A DNA stretch of 39,762 nt, from IMG/VR virus record IMGVR_UViG_3300009151_000152, positions 1-39,762 of that record. The stretch is one strand, 5' to 3'. The notes beneath the pieces were generated by a model. It had not been told where the DNA came from. It did no database searches and was given only the letters and a program-made list of their open reading frames with translations. The translations under genes and the position numbers were made by a program. Positions 6,307-14,205 of this stretch are shown here, piece by piece. The stretch's first letter is position 1. Every line of letters starts with the position of its first letter. This stretch comes from a virus.

Positions 6307-7752
6307 ATGCTGTGCAAGATTGTAATTCGTGACGAAGTAAATTGTAAACTTGAAGGGCTTGATGCGGATACTCGCCGTAGGCTTGTGGCCAAGTTCAAGT
6401 ATGAAGTGCCATATGCTCGCCATCTGCCAAGCGTTAAGTTAGGACGTTGGGATGGCAAGGTTGCGTACTTTCAATTAGGTGGTAGTACCTATATCAATCT
6501 ACTGCCTGATATCATTGAATATCTCACTGAACGCAATTGGGAATTTGAAATAGAAGACAATCGTTCATCTCGTCAAACATTCGAATTTACTCAGGTAGAC
6601 GAAAGCACATTTGCACATAAGACATGGCCAAAAGGTCATCCTGTCGCTGGTCAACCAATAGTACTACGTGATTATCAAATTGAAATCATCAATAAGTTTC
6701 TTGGTAATACACAGTGTGTACAGAATGTAGCCACTGGTGCTGGCAAAACTATCATGACAGCAGCTTTGAGCCTTATGGTTGAACCATATGGTCGTTCTAT
6801 TGTTATTGTTCCAAGCAAAAGTTTAGTTCTACAAACAGAAGAAGATTACAAAAATCTTGGGCTAGATGTTGGTGTTTATTTTGGTGAACGCAAAGAATTA
6901 GGTCGCACACATACTATCTGCACATGGCAAAGCCTCAATAGTCTTTACAAGAGCACTAAAGGTACAGGCAATGAGTGGACCATGATGCTTAATGTTGCAG
7001 CAGTTATTGTTGACGAGGTGCATCAGGCAAAGGCAGAAGTTCTCAAGTCAATGCTTACTACTGAATTTGCTGATGTTCCTATTCGTTGGGGATTGACTGG
7101 AACTATTCCCAAAGAAGCATTTGAACAAGTTGCACTTAAAGTAGCAATTGGTGATGTTATCAGTCAACTTAGTGCTAGCACCCTACAAGAGGCTGGTGTG
7201 CTGTCTAATTGCCATGTAAATATTGTGCAAACAGTTGAGCACAGTGATTTTAGAAATTACCAAGAAGAATTAAAATACCTTACAACGAATAAAGATCGTC
7301 TTGACCATATGGCAAGCCTTCTTGGTGAAGTTATTAAAACAGGAAACACACTTGTGCTAGTAGACCGCCGTGAATGCGGTGATGAATTGGTTGCACGACT
7401 GCCCAACAGTGTGTTTGTTCAAGGAGACATGAAGAATGCAAAACGCAAAGAACATTATGATGAGATTGCTAACGTCAGTGACAAAATCATTGTTGCAACT
7501 TATGGAGTGGCTGCAGTTGGCATTAATGTTCCTCGTATTTTTAATCTTGTTCTTATTGAACCTGGCAAGTCATTCGTTCGTGTCATTCAATCTATCGGTC
7601 GTGGCATTCGTAAGGCAGAAGACAAAGACTTTGTTCAAATCTGGGACTTAACTGCTGATTGTAAATTTGCCAAGCGCCATCTTACAAAGCGTAAACAATT
7701 CTACAAAGAAGCTAACTATCCATTTACGCAAGAAAAGAGTATCTATAAATGA
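6307..7752 (+). CDS. uvsW: UvsW-like recombination DNA/RNA helicase
   Basis: This 481-residue superfamily 2 helicase matches T4 UvsW in length and layout. A small N-terminal domain with KLGRWDGKVAYF is typical of UvsW. RDYQ (Q motif) is followed by Walker A ATGAGKT near 142-148, DEVH at 236-239, LTGT, and a second RecA domain ending in QSIGRGIR. UvsW unwinds branched DNA and R-loops and shifts T4 from origin-dependent to recombination-dependent replication. I place the start at 6307: the frame continues upstream to a TTG at 6271, but that lies in the promoter -35 box and encodes a hydrophobic stretch absent from the family. No Shine-Dalgarno is present. Confidence 0.93.
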   Translation: MLCKIVIRDEVNCKLEGLDADTRRRLVAKFKYEVPYARHLPSVKLGRWDGKVAYFQLGGSTYINLLPDIIEYLTERNWEFEIEDNRSSRQTFEFTQVDESTFAHKTWPKGHPVAGQPIVLRDYQIEIINKFLGNTQCVQNVATGAGKTIMTAALSLMVEPYGRSIVIVPSKSLVLQTEEDYKNLGLDVGVYFGERKELGRTHTICTWQSLNSLYKSTKGTGNEWTMMLNVAAVIVDEVHQAKAEVLKSMLTTEFADVPIRWGLTGTIPKEAFEQVALKVAIGDVISQLSASTLQEAGVLSNCHVNIVQTVEHSDFRNYQEELKYLTTNKDRLDHMASLLGEVIKTGNTLVLVDRRECGDELVARLPNSVFVQGDMKNAKRKEHYDEIANVSDKIIVATYGVAAVGINVPRIFNLVLIEPGKSFVRVIQSIGRGIRKAEDKDFVQIWDLTADCKFAKRHLTKRKQFYKEANYPFTQEKSIYK

Positions 7753-8519
7753 AGATAGCAGTATGTGGTTGCTCGTTCAGTGCTGTTAGTAATTTACCTG
7801 AGTATGCAGGAACTCATTGGAGTGAAGTTCTTGCCCGTAAACTCGGTGCAGAACTTGTTACATATGCTCGTCAAGGTATTGGCAACAATGTAATACGATT
7901 ACAGATTGATGAAGCTATTAAAGATAAAGCAGATTGGGTATTCATTGCAAGTACTACAGAAGATCGCATTGAATTTCCAGTTGAGAAATTTATTAAGATA
8001 GAAGATGGTTCTCCCAACCATAGTGCTAAGCCAGAAAACCGCAATGGTTATTTGTGGGAAGATGGTTTAAAGAACTTTAACTATGGTGATGCGCATCCTT
8101 ATCGCATGATTGCTGAAACTATGTTTAGTGTGATTGAGAATTACGACCACAACTATCGCATTGCCAAAGTAGATAAGCATACACGAATGGCAATGGAAGG
8201 TTACGCAGCATTTCTTTACGATGCACATTGGAAACGTCAAGTAGATAATTGGGTGTTGTTTGGTGGATTATGGAAATTAGATGCCCTTAAAATTCCATTC
8301 CTTTTTAATCCATGGAATACCTATATTAAAAATAAAAGTTGGAATGAAGATTTTCCACACGAATTTACTCACAAGTATTTTGCACCACCGCAGTTTGCAT
8401 TAGGTGCGTTTTGCGATAGCCATCCTCATGGTGGGGTAGACCCTGGCTATCATACAAGTACAGCGGGACAAGAAGCTATCGCTGAACTATATTATAATTT
8501 TGTTAAGGAAAGACAGTGA
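7749..8519 (+). CDS. SGNH/GDSL-like hydrolase
   Basis: The 256-residue protein has the SGNH layout: block I GCSFS at residues 7-11 with the nucleophile serine, a GIGNN segment near 45 in place of the usual block II/III glycine and asparagine, and a C-terminal HTSTAGQ preceded by DPG, where the family has its catalytic Asp and His. Such enzymes remove acyl groups from sugars or lipids. Next to glycosyltransferases and a deacetylase, a role in altering host surface glycan is plausible. The start overlaps the uvsW stop (ATGA). Confidence 0.6.
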   Translation: MKIAVCGCSFSAVSNLPEYAGTHWSEVLARKLGAELVTYARQGIGNNVIRLQIDEAIKDKADWVFIASTTEDRIEFPVEKFIKIEDGSPNHSAKPENRNGYLWEDGLKNFNYGDAHPYRMIAETMFSVIENYDHNYRIAKVDKHTRMAMEGYAAFLYDAHWKRQVDNWVLFGGLWKLDALKIPFLFNPWNTYIKNKSWNEDFPHEFTHKYFAPPQFALGAFCDSHPHGGVDPGYHTSTAGQEAIAELYYNFVKERQ

Positions 8520-9016
8520 GAATACTAACAGTAGACAATACCGTATTTGAGATGAATAATTTACCAGAACAAGTAGATGATTTACGATTCTGTGTATTAG
8601 ATAATTCTAACCCAAGTGAAGCAGATTATTATTTTCTTCCATTAGTATTTTTAGAAAGTTTTAATGATCCTGCCCTTGTGTTAAAGATTGGTGAACACCG
8701 AATTATGATGCCATATAATTGGCGTATTCTTATTGGTGAAGCAGAGATTGGTGATTTAGAAGCACTACCACTTACAAAATTAAATGACCGTGGTTTTCAA
8801 GCATTTACATTTAATCCAATCAGTTCATTCCGTGCAGCCTTTATGAATATTGAAATTGAAGATGTGTATCAAGATGTGCGCTGGTACTTCCCTAAACTAA
8901 AGAACGGTCAGCTACTTTGTATCCCAATCAGTGACGGACCAAAACCAATTTGCGCTTACTTTGTTAAAGAAATTAGTAGAGCATCGGAAACGATTGACAT
9001 TCAAAACATAGTGTAG
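8516..9016 (+). CDS. Conserved phage protein of unknown function
   Basis: The gene starts with GTG in a GTGA overlap with the previous stop and encodes 166 residues. The sequence is mixed alpha/beta with a distinctive middle and C-terminus: LPLVFLESF, MPYNWRILIGEAEIGDLEALP, NDRGFQAF, FNPISSF, WYFPKLKNGQLL and ICAYFVKEI. I have the impression of a family that recurs in T4-like marine phages, but no function is known to me. The -35 box of the next promoter lies inside its 3' end. Confidence 0.55.
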   Translation: MRILTVDNTVFEMNNLPEQVDDLRFCVLDNSNPSEADYYFLPLVFLESFNDPALVLKIGEHRIMMPYNWRILIGEAEIGDLEALPLTKLNDRGFQAFTFNPISSFRAAFMNIEIEDVYQDVRWYFPKLKNGQLLCIPISDGPKPICAYFVKEISRASETIDIQNIV

Positions 9017-9022
9017 TATAAT
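8994..9022 (+). promoter_or_regulatory. Consensus sigma70 promoter, leaderless arrangement
   Basis: TTGACA (8994-8999), exactly 17 bases, TATAAT (9017-9022): a perfect consensus promoter. Six bases follow, then the ATG at 9029, so the predicted start of transcription is the A of ATG. Confidence 0.85.
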
Positions 9023-9028
9023 ATTATT

Positions 9029-9271
9029 ATGAGCATTGGAAACGCACCACCACCAAAAAGTTATTCAGACGAATGTGGTACCCACATTGGACCCGCAAGG
9101 TGGATGGCAATTCTTCGTGCAACTGAAAACAATCCTACACTAAAAGAACTTGCTGACGAATTGTTAGTAATGTACGAGTTGAGTGAAGAAGTGCAGAAAA
9201 ATGATGACAGCATCTCTGGCATATTTTCACCAACTGCATCAGGTGAGTGGAGAGGAGTAATCCTTGGTTAA
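9029..9271 (+). CDS. Small hypothetical protein ahead of gp62
   Basis: This 80-residue protein begins with a proline-rich segment (GNAPPPKSYSDECG), followed by a helix-forming region with NPTLKELADELLVMYEL and a Gly/Ser-rich tail. No known domain is visible. It is the first gene after a perfect early promoter and has no Shine-Dalgarno, so it is expected to be translated from a leaderless mRNA. Its 3' end overlaps the gp62 start by eight bases. Confidence 0.6.
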   Translation: MSIGNAPPPKSYSDECGTHIGPARWMAILRATENNPTLKELADELLVMYELSEEVQKNDDSISGIFSPTASGEWRGVILG

Positions 9272-9728
9272 TAAACTTGACATTGGTTATGAGATGGCAC
9301 AGTTAGATACCAAGAACCGTGCCTTCTATGATGAACTTACCGATGAAGAACGCAAGAAGTTCTCTACCTATCTTATGTTGCGTTGGGGCAGTGCTGTAAC
9401 GGGTGAGCCTATGTTGCAGCAGTATTATCTGCAAGCAATGAATGAACGTGTTAATAAGCGTTTCTTTGATCTTGGCAAACATCCTAAACTGCAATGGTTA
9501 TTGCTGACTACTGTCTCTCCTAACATGGGCAAGCATCGTCATGAGTGGATGGCGTTTTCTGCACGTAAGTCAAAGAATAAACGTGCGGATATTATTGCCA
9601 AATTATATCCTGAATATAAACTTGATGATTGTGAACTGATGGCAGCAAGCATCCCTGATCCTGAATTTAAGGCAATGTTGGTGGAACTTGGTTGGAATGA
9701 TAAAGAAATCAAAGAGGCAATGAAATGA
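9264..9728 (+). CDS. 62: Clamp loader small subunit (T4 gp62-like)
   Basis: The 154-residue protein resembles the short gp62 versions of T4-like cyanophages rather than T4 gp62 itself. The recognisable part is WLLLTTVSPNMGKHRHEW followed by a lysine-rich linker, LYPEYKLDD, and a C-terminal ELGWNDKEIKEA. With gp44 this subunit loads the sliding clamp. The start is TTG at 9264, supported by GAGAGGAG five to ten bases upstream. The gp44 partner and the clamp gene are not in the window. The next gene overlaps as ATGA. Confidence 0.75.
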   Translation: MVNKLDIGYEMAQLDTKNRAFYDELTDEERKKFSTYLMLRWGSAVTGEPMLQQYYLQAMNERVNKRFFDLGKHPKLQWLLLTTVSPNMGKHRHEWMAFSARKSKNKRADIIAKLYPEYKLDDCELMAASIPDPEFKAMLVELGWNDKEIKEAMK

Positions 9729-9940
9729 CGCTTAAAAGTGCTTTTACAAACACTGGTGATGTTGCGTTTATTAACATTCAAGAAACTTACGGCGGTCAAA
9801 ATATTGATATTAGGTTCTCTATTGAAATGATGGAATTGGTTAAGTTCTGGCGTGAATGGGGACCAGTGTTTAAGAGTCATAATCCAAGCGTGATGGATGC
9901 TCTTCAACAAGCACGAACAATACATGAGATAACAAAATAA
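9725..9940 (+). CDS. Small hypothetical protein after gp62
   Basis: The 71-residue product has a beta-rich first half (GDVAFINIQETYGGQNIDIRF) and a helical second half rich in aromatic residues. It starts in an ATGA overlap with gp62, so it is translationally coupled and probably in the same early transcript. I cannot assign a family. Confidence 0.55.
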   Translation: MTLKSAFTNTGDVAFINIQETYGGQNIDIRFSIEMMELVKFWREWGPVFKSHNPSVMDALQQARTIHEITK

Positions 9941-9941
9941 T

Positions 9942-10760
9942 ATGGACTTACTAACTGTTGTTTATCGTGATGAACTACATTTGCTTGAACATCAAGCATA
10001 CAGTATTGCGTATTATTTTCTTGATGAAATACAAAACATATACGTCATATTAAATGATGACACGCTAACTCATGATGATATTGACGTAAGTTGGTATGGC
10101 GATCTTGGTTATAAAGTCCGCATATTTCATCGCAATGAATTTGGTTATTATCCATCATCACATTTGTCAGGTTGGTATACGCAGCAAGTATGTAAGATAC
10201 TTGGCACTGCACATGCAGAAAGCAATTGGTGCATGATACTTGATGCCAAGACATGGTTTATTCGTCCATTTGAAATTAGTGAAGTATTTGACCAGTATAA
10301 CCGTGCACGATTTGCAATTTGGGATATTCCGCATAACCACTGGGATCGTGGTATTGAATATCTCAAAAAACATTATGATATCCCACGCATTGATTGGTTA
10401 AGTCCTGCTGGTGTGCCATTTCTTGCTGATGTTAAAACGATGCGAGAAATGGTCTATGAAGAACCAGATTTTATAAAGTGGTTTGAAAACAATTGTGAAT
10501 TTCACATAAATGGAATAACTGAATTTCTTTGTTATAGTGCGTGGGTTACCAAACGTGGAAACTTTAATGACTTGTATACTGGTGAACAAGTAATTGAAGT
10601 TGCTAATCTAGCCGATTATGATGTGTCTAACTTTAATGTATGGTGGGAAAAAATTCATAAAGAAAATACGCTTACTGCAAGTGTGCATCCTCGTGCTTAT
10701 AAACTTCTTGATTACGATCAACGTAAAGCATGGGACGAGTTTGTAAAGGAACGCATATGA
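9942..10760 (+). CDS. Glycosyltransferase-like protein (DUF6492-like)
   Basis: This 272-residue protein has the layout of GT-A type families related to DUF6492: an N-terminal VVYRDELHLLEHQAYSI, then a strand IYVILND, a SGWYTQQVCKI helix near residue 75, and CMILDAKTWF near residue 100, in the place of the metal-binding DxD strand. Later segments contain PAGVPFLAD and NGITEF, which could bind the acceptor. The product is unknown. It ends in an ATGA overlap with the PIG-L deacetylase, and the pair may add and then deacetylate an amino sugar. Confidence 0.65.
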   Translation: MDLLTVVYRDELHLLEHQAYSIAYYFLDEIQNIYVILNDDTLTHDDIDVSWYGDLGYKVRIFHRNEFGYYPSSHLSGWYTQQVCKILGTAHAESNWCMILDAKTWFIRPFEISEVFDQYNRARFAIWDIPHNHWDRGIEYLKKHYDIPRIDWLSPAGVPFLADVKTMREMVYEEPDFIKWFENNCEFHINGITEFLCYSAWVTKRGNFNDLYTGEQVIEVANLADYDVSNFNVWWEKIHKENTLTASVHPRAYKLLDYDQRKAWDEFVKERI

Positions 10761-11287
10761 AAGCAGTATGTATGGTTGCTCATCCAGATGATTGTGCGAT
10801 CTTTGCTTACCAATTTATTATGGAACACCGTGATTGGGATTGGACGATATGTTATCTTACCTATCAACGAACCGATCCTCGTGGAGCAGAGATAGCCCAA
10901 TTTTGGAAACAGCGTGGTATTTCAACAATGTTTGCTGGTTTACCCGATACATGGGAATATGTTGAACGTAATGAACTTGGATTTGACACAGAACCAGCAG
11001 AAAAGTGGATACGTGCTGTATGCGATGGCGCAGATATTATACTAACACACAATGAGAAAGGTGAGTATAATCATCCTCATCATATATTCATCTACAAAGT
11101 AACGAGTTTTATTGCTATACCTAAGATTTGGTTTGGAAGTTACCCTGATTATTATAATCAACTAATTAGCACAGTTACACCGCCATATGACCCAAGTGAA
11201 CTTCCACTTCACGAAGAGGTAATTCGTGGATTTGATTTGACATCGTGGAAATATTATATTACCCCTGCAGCACAAAAACTGTTATAA
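10757..11287 (+). CDS. PIG-L/LmbE family N-acetylsugar deacetylase
   Basis: The start at 10757 is set by AAAGGA upstream and the ATGA overlap; the in-frame codons before it belong to the previous gene's end. The 176-residue protein has the zinc-binding AHPDD at residues 8-12 and the second metal motif HPHH in EYNHPHHIF near residue 105. PIG-L enzymes remove the acetyl group from N-acetylglucosamine in glycolipids, mycothiol precursors and similar substrates. Being shorter than most bacterial members, it may be a compact phage version. Its stop overlaps the extended -10 promoter of the next gene. Confidence 0.8.
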   Translation: MKAVCMVAHPDDCAIFAYQFIMEHRDWDWTICYLTYQRTDPRGAEIAQFWKQRGISTMFAGLPDTWEYVERNELGFDTEPAEKWIRAVCDGADIILTHNEKGEYNHPHHIFIYKVTSFIAIPKIWFGSYPDYYNQLISTVTPPYDPSELPLHEEVIRGFDLTSWKYYITPAAQKLL

Positions 11288-11288
11288 T
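11280..11288 (+). promoter_or_regulatory. Extended -10 promoter, leaderless arrangement
   Basis: TGT followed by TATAAT (11283-11288); the -35 region is weak (TTACCC-like). Six bases separate it from the ATG at 11295, placing the predicted start on the start codon. Confidence 0.6.
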
Positions 11289-11294
11289 TACAAG

Positions 11295-12020
11295 ATGGAC
11301 GAATTGCGTAAAATAGCTATTGAAGCAAGAAAAGAATTCAAACCTGGTGAACACGTATGCAAATACTGTGGGCAAGGATTTGTGCGAGAAAGTACGTTAC
11401 AAGTTCATCAATGTGAACCTAAACGTCGTGATCAACAGCGTGGTGAAAAGGGAGTCATTATTGGTTTCCAAACCTGGCTACGGTTTTATGAACTTACACA
11501 AGGTTCGGCTAAGTTAAAAACCTATGAAGATTTTTGTAACAATAACTTCTACAATGCTTTTGTAAAGTTTGGACGACATTGTGTGGCAATTAGTGCAATC
11601 AATGTTAATCAGTTTATGGATTATGTGCTAAAGAAACAAATTAAGATCGATAACTGGTGTAAAGATAAAGTGTATGAAGAATATCTTTATGGTATACTAC
11701 GCAGCGAAAGTTCAAGCGATGCATTAGAACGTTCTATTTTAACCATGCAAGAATGGAGCGAAGAAACAGGAAATGATATTACCACATATTTTACTGCGGT
11801 AAGTGCCAATCGTTTTGTGCAGCATATTCTTAATGGTCGTGTAAGCTGTTGGGCAATTTATTGCTGCGATAATGGCATTGATAAACTTGGAACGCTAAGC
11901 GAAGAACAAGTTACACTTCTTATGCCTTGGATTGATCCAGAATTTTGGCAACGCAAACTACACGATTATACTGCTGATACTGAAATGACAAAGCATATAT
12001 TGACACAAGCAGGTCTTTGA
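11295..12020 (+). CDS. Zinc-finger protein of unknown function
   Basis: The 241-residue protein has a C2HC-type zinc finger near the N-terminus: C22-x2-C25-x12-H38-x-C40, followed by a basic patch PKRRDQQR. The rest is helical with many aromatic residues, and two repeats of a helix pair (FMDYVLKKQI and FVQHILNGRV) can be seen. This suggests a nucleic-acid binding regulator or replication accessory. It heads an early cluster with two small paralogues and the DnaE-palm-like protein. Confidence 0.6.
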   Translation: MDELRKIAIEARKEFKPGEHVCKYCGQGFVRESTLQVHQCEPKRRDQQRGEKGVIIGFQTWLRFYELTQGSAKLKTYEDFCNNNFYNAFVKFGRHCVAISAINVNQFMDYVLKKQIKIDNWCKDKVYEEYLYGILRSESSSDALERSILTMQEWSEETGNDITTYFTAVSANRFVQHILNGRVSCWAIYCCDNGIDKLGTLSEEQVTLLMPWIDPEFWQRKLHDYTADTEMTKHILTQAGL

Positions 12021-12274
12021 TGTCACCACGTTTTATTATTGCTCACAAAGCATCACTACAAGATATCAGAACCATATCCAGTGATATCTATGCTATTGAT
12101 TTGATAAAGAACAAAAGTATACTTGTAATTAGTGATGTTAGTTGGTGGGTTAGTAATGCAAAGGATATTGAGCAATGGTGTAATGCATCATTGACAAAGT
12201 GGTCACAACACGGTATGCTGTTAGGATTTATAAATGATGAAGAACGTAACTTATTCTTAATGAGATGGGCATAA
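12020..12274 (+). CDS. Small hypothetical protein, paralogue of the next gene
   Basis: I take the ATG at 12020, overlapping the upstream TGA, rather than the TTG one codon earlier. The 84-residue product ends in DEERNLFLMRWA, matching the end of the following protein (EEDAALYLLRWG). This ending, an acidic turn plus Leu/Phe-rich helix plus RW, occurs in other small phage proteins in my experience, but its role is unknown to me. Confidence 0.55.
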   Translation: MSPRFIIAHKASLQDIRTISSDIYAIDLIKNKSILVISDVSWWVSNAKDIEQWCNASLTKWSQHGMLLGFINDEERNLFLMRWA

Positions 12275-12480
12275 TGTCTCATGTTGATATTGAATTTTCA
12301 AAAGATATATGGCATAATATCATTGAAGTTGGCGAGTGGCTTGATGAGTATATGCCTAATCCACCAGATGATGAGCAACCCAGATGGTTTATAGCCAATG
12401 GGCAAGATGATCGGTGGGGTATTAGGTTTTACAATGAAGAAGATGCTGCACTATACCTATTGCGGTGGGGAACTAGATAA
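12274..12480 (+). CDS. Small hypothetical protein, paralogue of the previous gene
   Basis: The ATG at 12274 shares an A with the upstream TAA stop, and translation is probably coupled. The 68-residue protein is acidic, with DPPDDEQPRWF-like proline turns and the shared C-terminal EEDAALYLLRWG. It could interact with nucleic-acid enzymes encoded next to it, but nothing in the sequence proves this. Confidence 0.55.
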   Translation: MSHVDIEFSKDIWHNIIEVGEWLDEYMPNPPDDEQPRWFIANGQDDRWGIRFYNEEDAALYLLRWGTR

Positions 12481-13040
12481 TGGATATTGACATAGACTTT
12501 GGAAACCGTGAGGATATCTTGAAACTTATCAAGCATATACCTGCGTCTATCAGCCGTGACGGTACTGTTGTCAAGCATAACACTGGAGTCTATGTCAATC
12601 CTATTCCCCAAAATCCTGTTACGGGATTAAGCAATATTGATTATGATACAGCCGAAGAACTTGGCTATATGAAGTTAGACCTACTGAATGTTCATGTCTA
12701 TAATTCAGTTCGCAGTAACGAGCATCTTGACGAACTCTGTAAACGTGAACCTCAGTGGGAAAAATTAAAGGAGAGAGATTTCGTTGCCAAACTTATTCAC
12801 CTATCAAATCATTATGATATTGTTCAGCAACACTTTCCTGATACCATGGATAAATTGGCTATGGTTTTGGCTATTATACGTCCATCAAAACGATACCTTA
12901 TCGGAAAACGATGGCGAGAAGTAGCTGATGAGATTTGGGTAAAACCAGATGAGGGATATTATTTCAAGAAAGCACACGCCTATGGGTATGCGCAATTAGT
13001 AATGGTTCATATGAACCTATTAACCGAGTCTTTTAACTAA
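12480..13040 (+). CDS. Mini DNA polymerase III alpha (DnaE)-palm-like protein
   Basis: This 186-residue protein carries, in the DnaE order, short versions of the C-family polymerase core. DIDIDF (residues 2-7) corresponds to the catalytic PDxDxDF, HNTGVYVNP (33-41) to the HxAGVVI region, and AEELGYMKLDLLN (58-70) to the second catalytic Asp segment (D67). LAMVLAIIRP (126-135) and YFKKAHAYGYA (161-171) match the later fingers/NKSHA region. Complete DnaE proteins have about 1100 or more residues; here the PHP domain and large inserts are absent. Whether it polymerises is unknown; it might be a regulator or decoy derived from DnaE. This reading rests on motif order, not on an alignment. Confidence 0.6.
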   Translation: MDIDIDFGNREDILKLIKHIPASISRDGTVVKHNTGVYVNPIPQNPVTGLSNIDYDTAEELGYMKLDLLNVHVYNSVRSNEHLDELCKREPQWEKLKERDFVAKLIHLSNHYDIVQQHFPDTMDKLAMVLAIIRPSKRYLIGKRWREVADEIWVKPDEGYYFKKAHAYGYAQLVMVHMNLLTESFN

Positions 13041-13391
13041 CTGCACAACTCTACGTTTAGTTCTGCGCTCTGCAAGTTTAGCAATAGAGACAATATGTCC
13101 TTGCTGATCTTTTATATCTTTTGTAGTTAGGGTAACCGTACTGTAGCGGAATGGATTCCAACTATCTTTAAGAAATATATTAATTGGAATTAGTCTATTG
13201 GATTCCCACCACCATATTTCTGCTGCTTCTAAAAACCCAAGTTTATCTTGATCAGTTCGCAATTTATTAAACGCATACATGCTAACTATATCTGAGTCAT
13301 GATTTTGTATAATGCCAATGTAATCAGCAGTTGGGTATTTTATATAAGATAGGAACGGATATTGCTCAAGCATTTGTTCAATTGAAATCAT
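13020..13391 (-). CDS. Hypothetical protein, lone minus-strand gene
   Basis: The 123-residue protein has an unusual tryptophan cluster in AEIWWWESNRLIPINIFLK and a basic C-terminus (ERRTKRRVVQLVKRLG). The central segment recurs, in my recollection, in T4-like phage hypotheticals without a function. Its 3' end overlaps the mini-DnaE gene by 21 bases, and its 5' end abuts the late promoter of the next + strand gene. Confidence 0.5.
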   Translation of the reverse strand: MISIEQMLEQYPFLSYIKYPTADYIGIIQNHDSDIVSMYAFNKLRTDQDKLGFLEAAEIWWWESNRLIPINIFLKDSWNPFRYSTVTLTTKDIKDQQGHIVSIAKLAERRTKRRVVQLVKRLG

Positions 13392-13399
13392 AATAAATA
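13392..13399 (+). promoter_or_regulatory. Late promoter AATAAATA
   Basis: AATAAATA followed five bases later by GGAG. The predicted 5' end of the mRNA (about 13405) is the first base of the Shine-Dalgarno of the gene at 13417. Confidence 0.65.
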
Positions 13400-13416
13400 T
13401 TAAAGGAGTCCATCAG

Positions 13417-14205
13417 TTGCAGTTAATTTCAGGTTATTTATATCCACAAATTATTACCGTTGTAAAGAACAGTGACTTCACACTTCACAGGGAGAATCAG
13501 TTAGTGTATGCGAAACCATTGCAAATTTACAAAGGTGTAGATAACAAGTTTCAATTTTTTATTAAAAATAATGATCAAAAACCTGTAAGTCTACTTGATA
13601 GTTCAATTCTATTTAACTTGATTGATAGCACCACAAAAGAATTAGTGTTTACCAGAAATCTTGACTTAGTTTATAGTGATAATGGTAGCGCAACTTGCCT
13701 TCTTGAAAGTTCAATGATTGATAATATCAATGCTGGTCTTTATAATTACAGCATTGTTGTTACAAACGGCGAAGGTGTACAAGAAATTGTTTATAGTGAT
13801 GATAACTATAATGCACAAGGTCAAGCACGTATTAATGAAAACGTGTATCCTGCGTTTGTTCCAAGTTTAAAACCAACTATCCTACAATATGGCAACAATA
13901 GCGATACCAACTATCAAAACGTTGCTTACACCAGCAATAGTCTTATGGCTAACTATGTTCGTGGTTCGGCAGTGTATCAAACAGTACAGTATAATGCTAA
14001 TGCATTTACAGGAAATGTTGAATTACAAGCAACGCAAGATGTAAGCAGCACAACCATTGCAAATAGTTATACAACCATCAATACTGTGCAATTGAATAAC
14101 TACACTGGCACAAACTACTTTAACTTCCAAGGCAAATATGCTGCTGTGCGATTTAAGATTACACAAGTTAACGGCACTATGAATTATATCTATTATAGAC
14201 CTTGA
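13417..14205 (+). CDS. Virion structural protein, beta-rich (possibly baseplate or fibre associated)
   Basis: The start is TTG at 13417, seven bases after AAAGGAG; no usable ATG is near. Of 262 residues, the N-terminal domain (about residues 20-125) reads as a beta sandwich: KFQFFIKNNDQKPVSL, then ELVFTRN and LYNYSIVVTNG. This resembles the N-terminal domain of baseplate upper proteins in other phages. The C-terminal part is Asn, Thr and Tyr rich, typical of fibre or tail proteins. A late promoter directly upstream supports a virion role. Confidence 0.55.
   Translation: MQLISGYLYPQIITVVKNSDFTLHRENQLVYAKPLQIYKGVDNKFQFFIKNNDQKPVSLLDSSILFNLIDSTTKELVFTRNLDLVYSDNGSATCLLESSMIDNINAGLYNYSIVVTNGEGVQEIVYSDDNYNAQGQARINENVYPAFVPSLKPTILQYGNNSDTNYQNVAYTSNSLMANYVRGSAVYQTVQYNANAFTGNVELQATQDVSSTTIANSYTTINTVQLNNYTGTNYFNFQGKYAAVRFKITQVNGTMNYIYYRP

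Noticed and set aside
12191-12219. TTGACA-17-TATGCT inside the small gene at 12020
   Set aside because: The -10 is poor, no start codon lies at the distance seen in the other early promoters, and the operon already has a promoter upstream.
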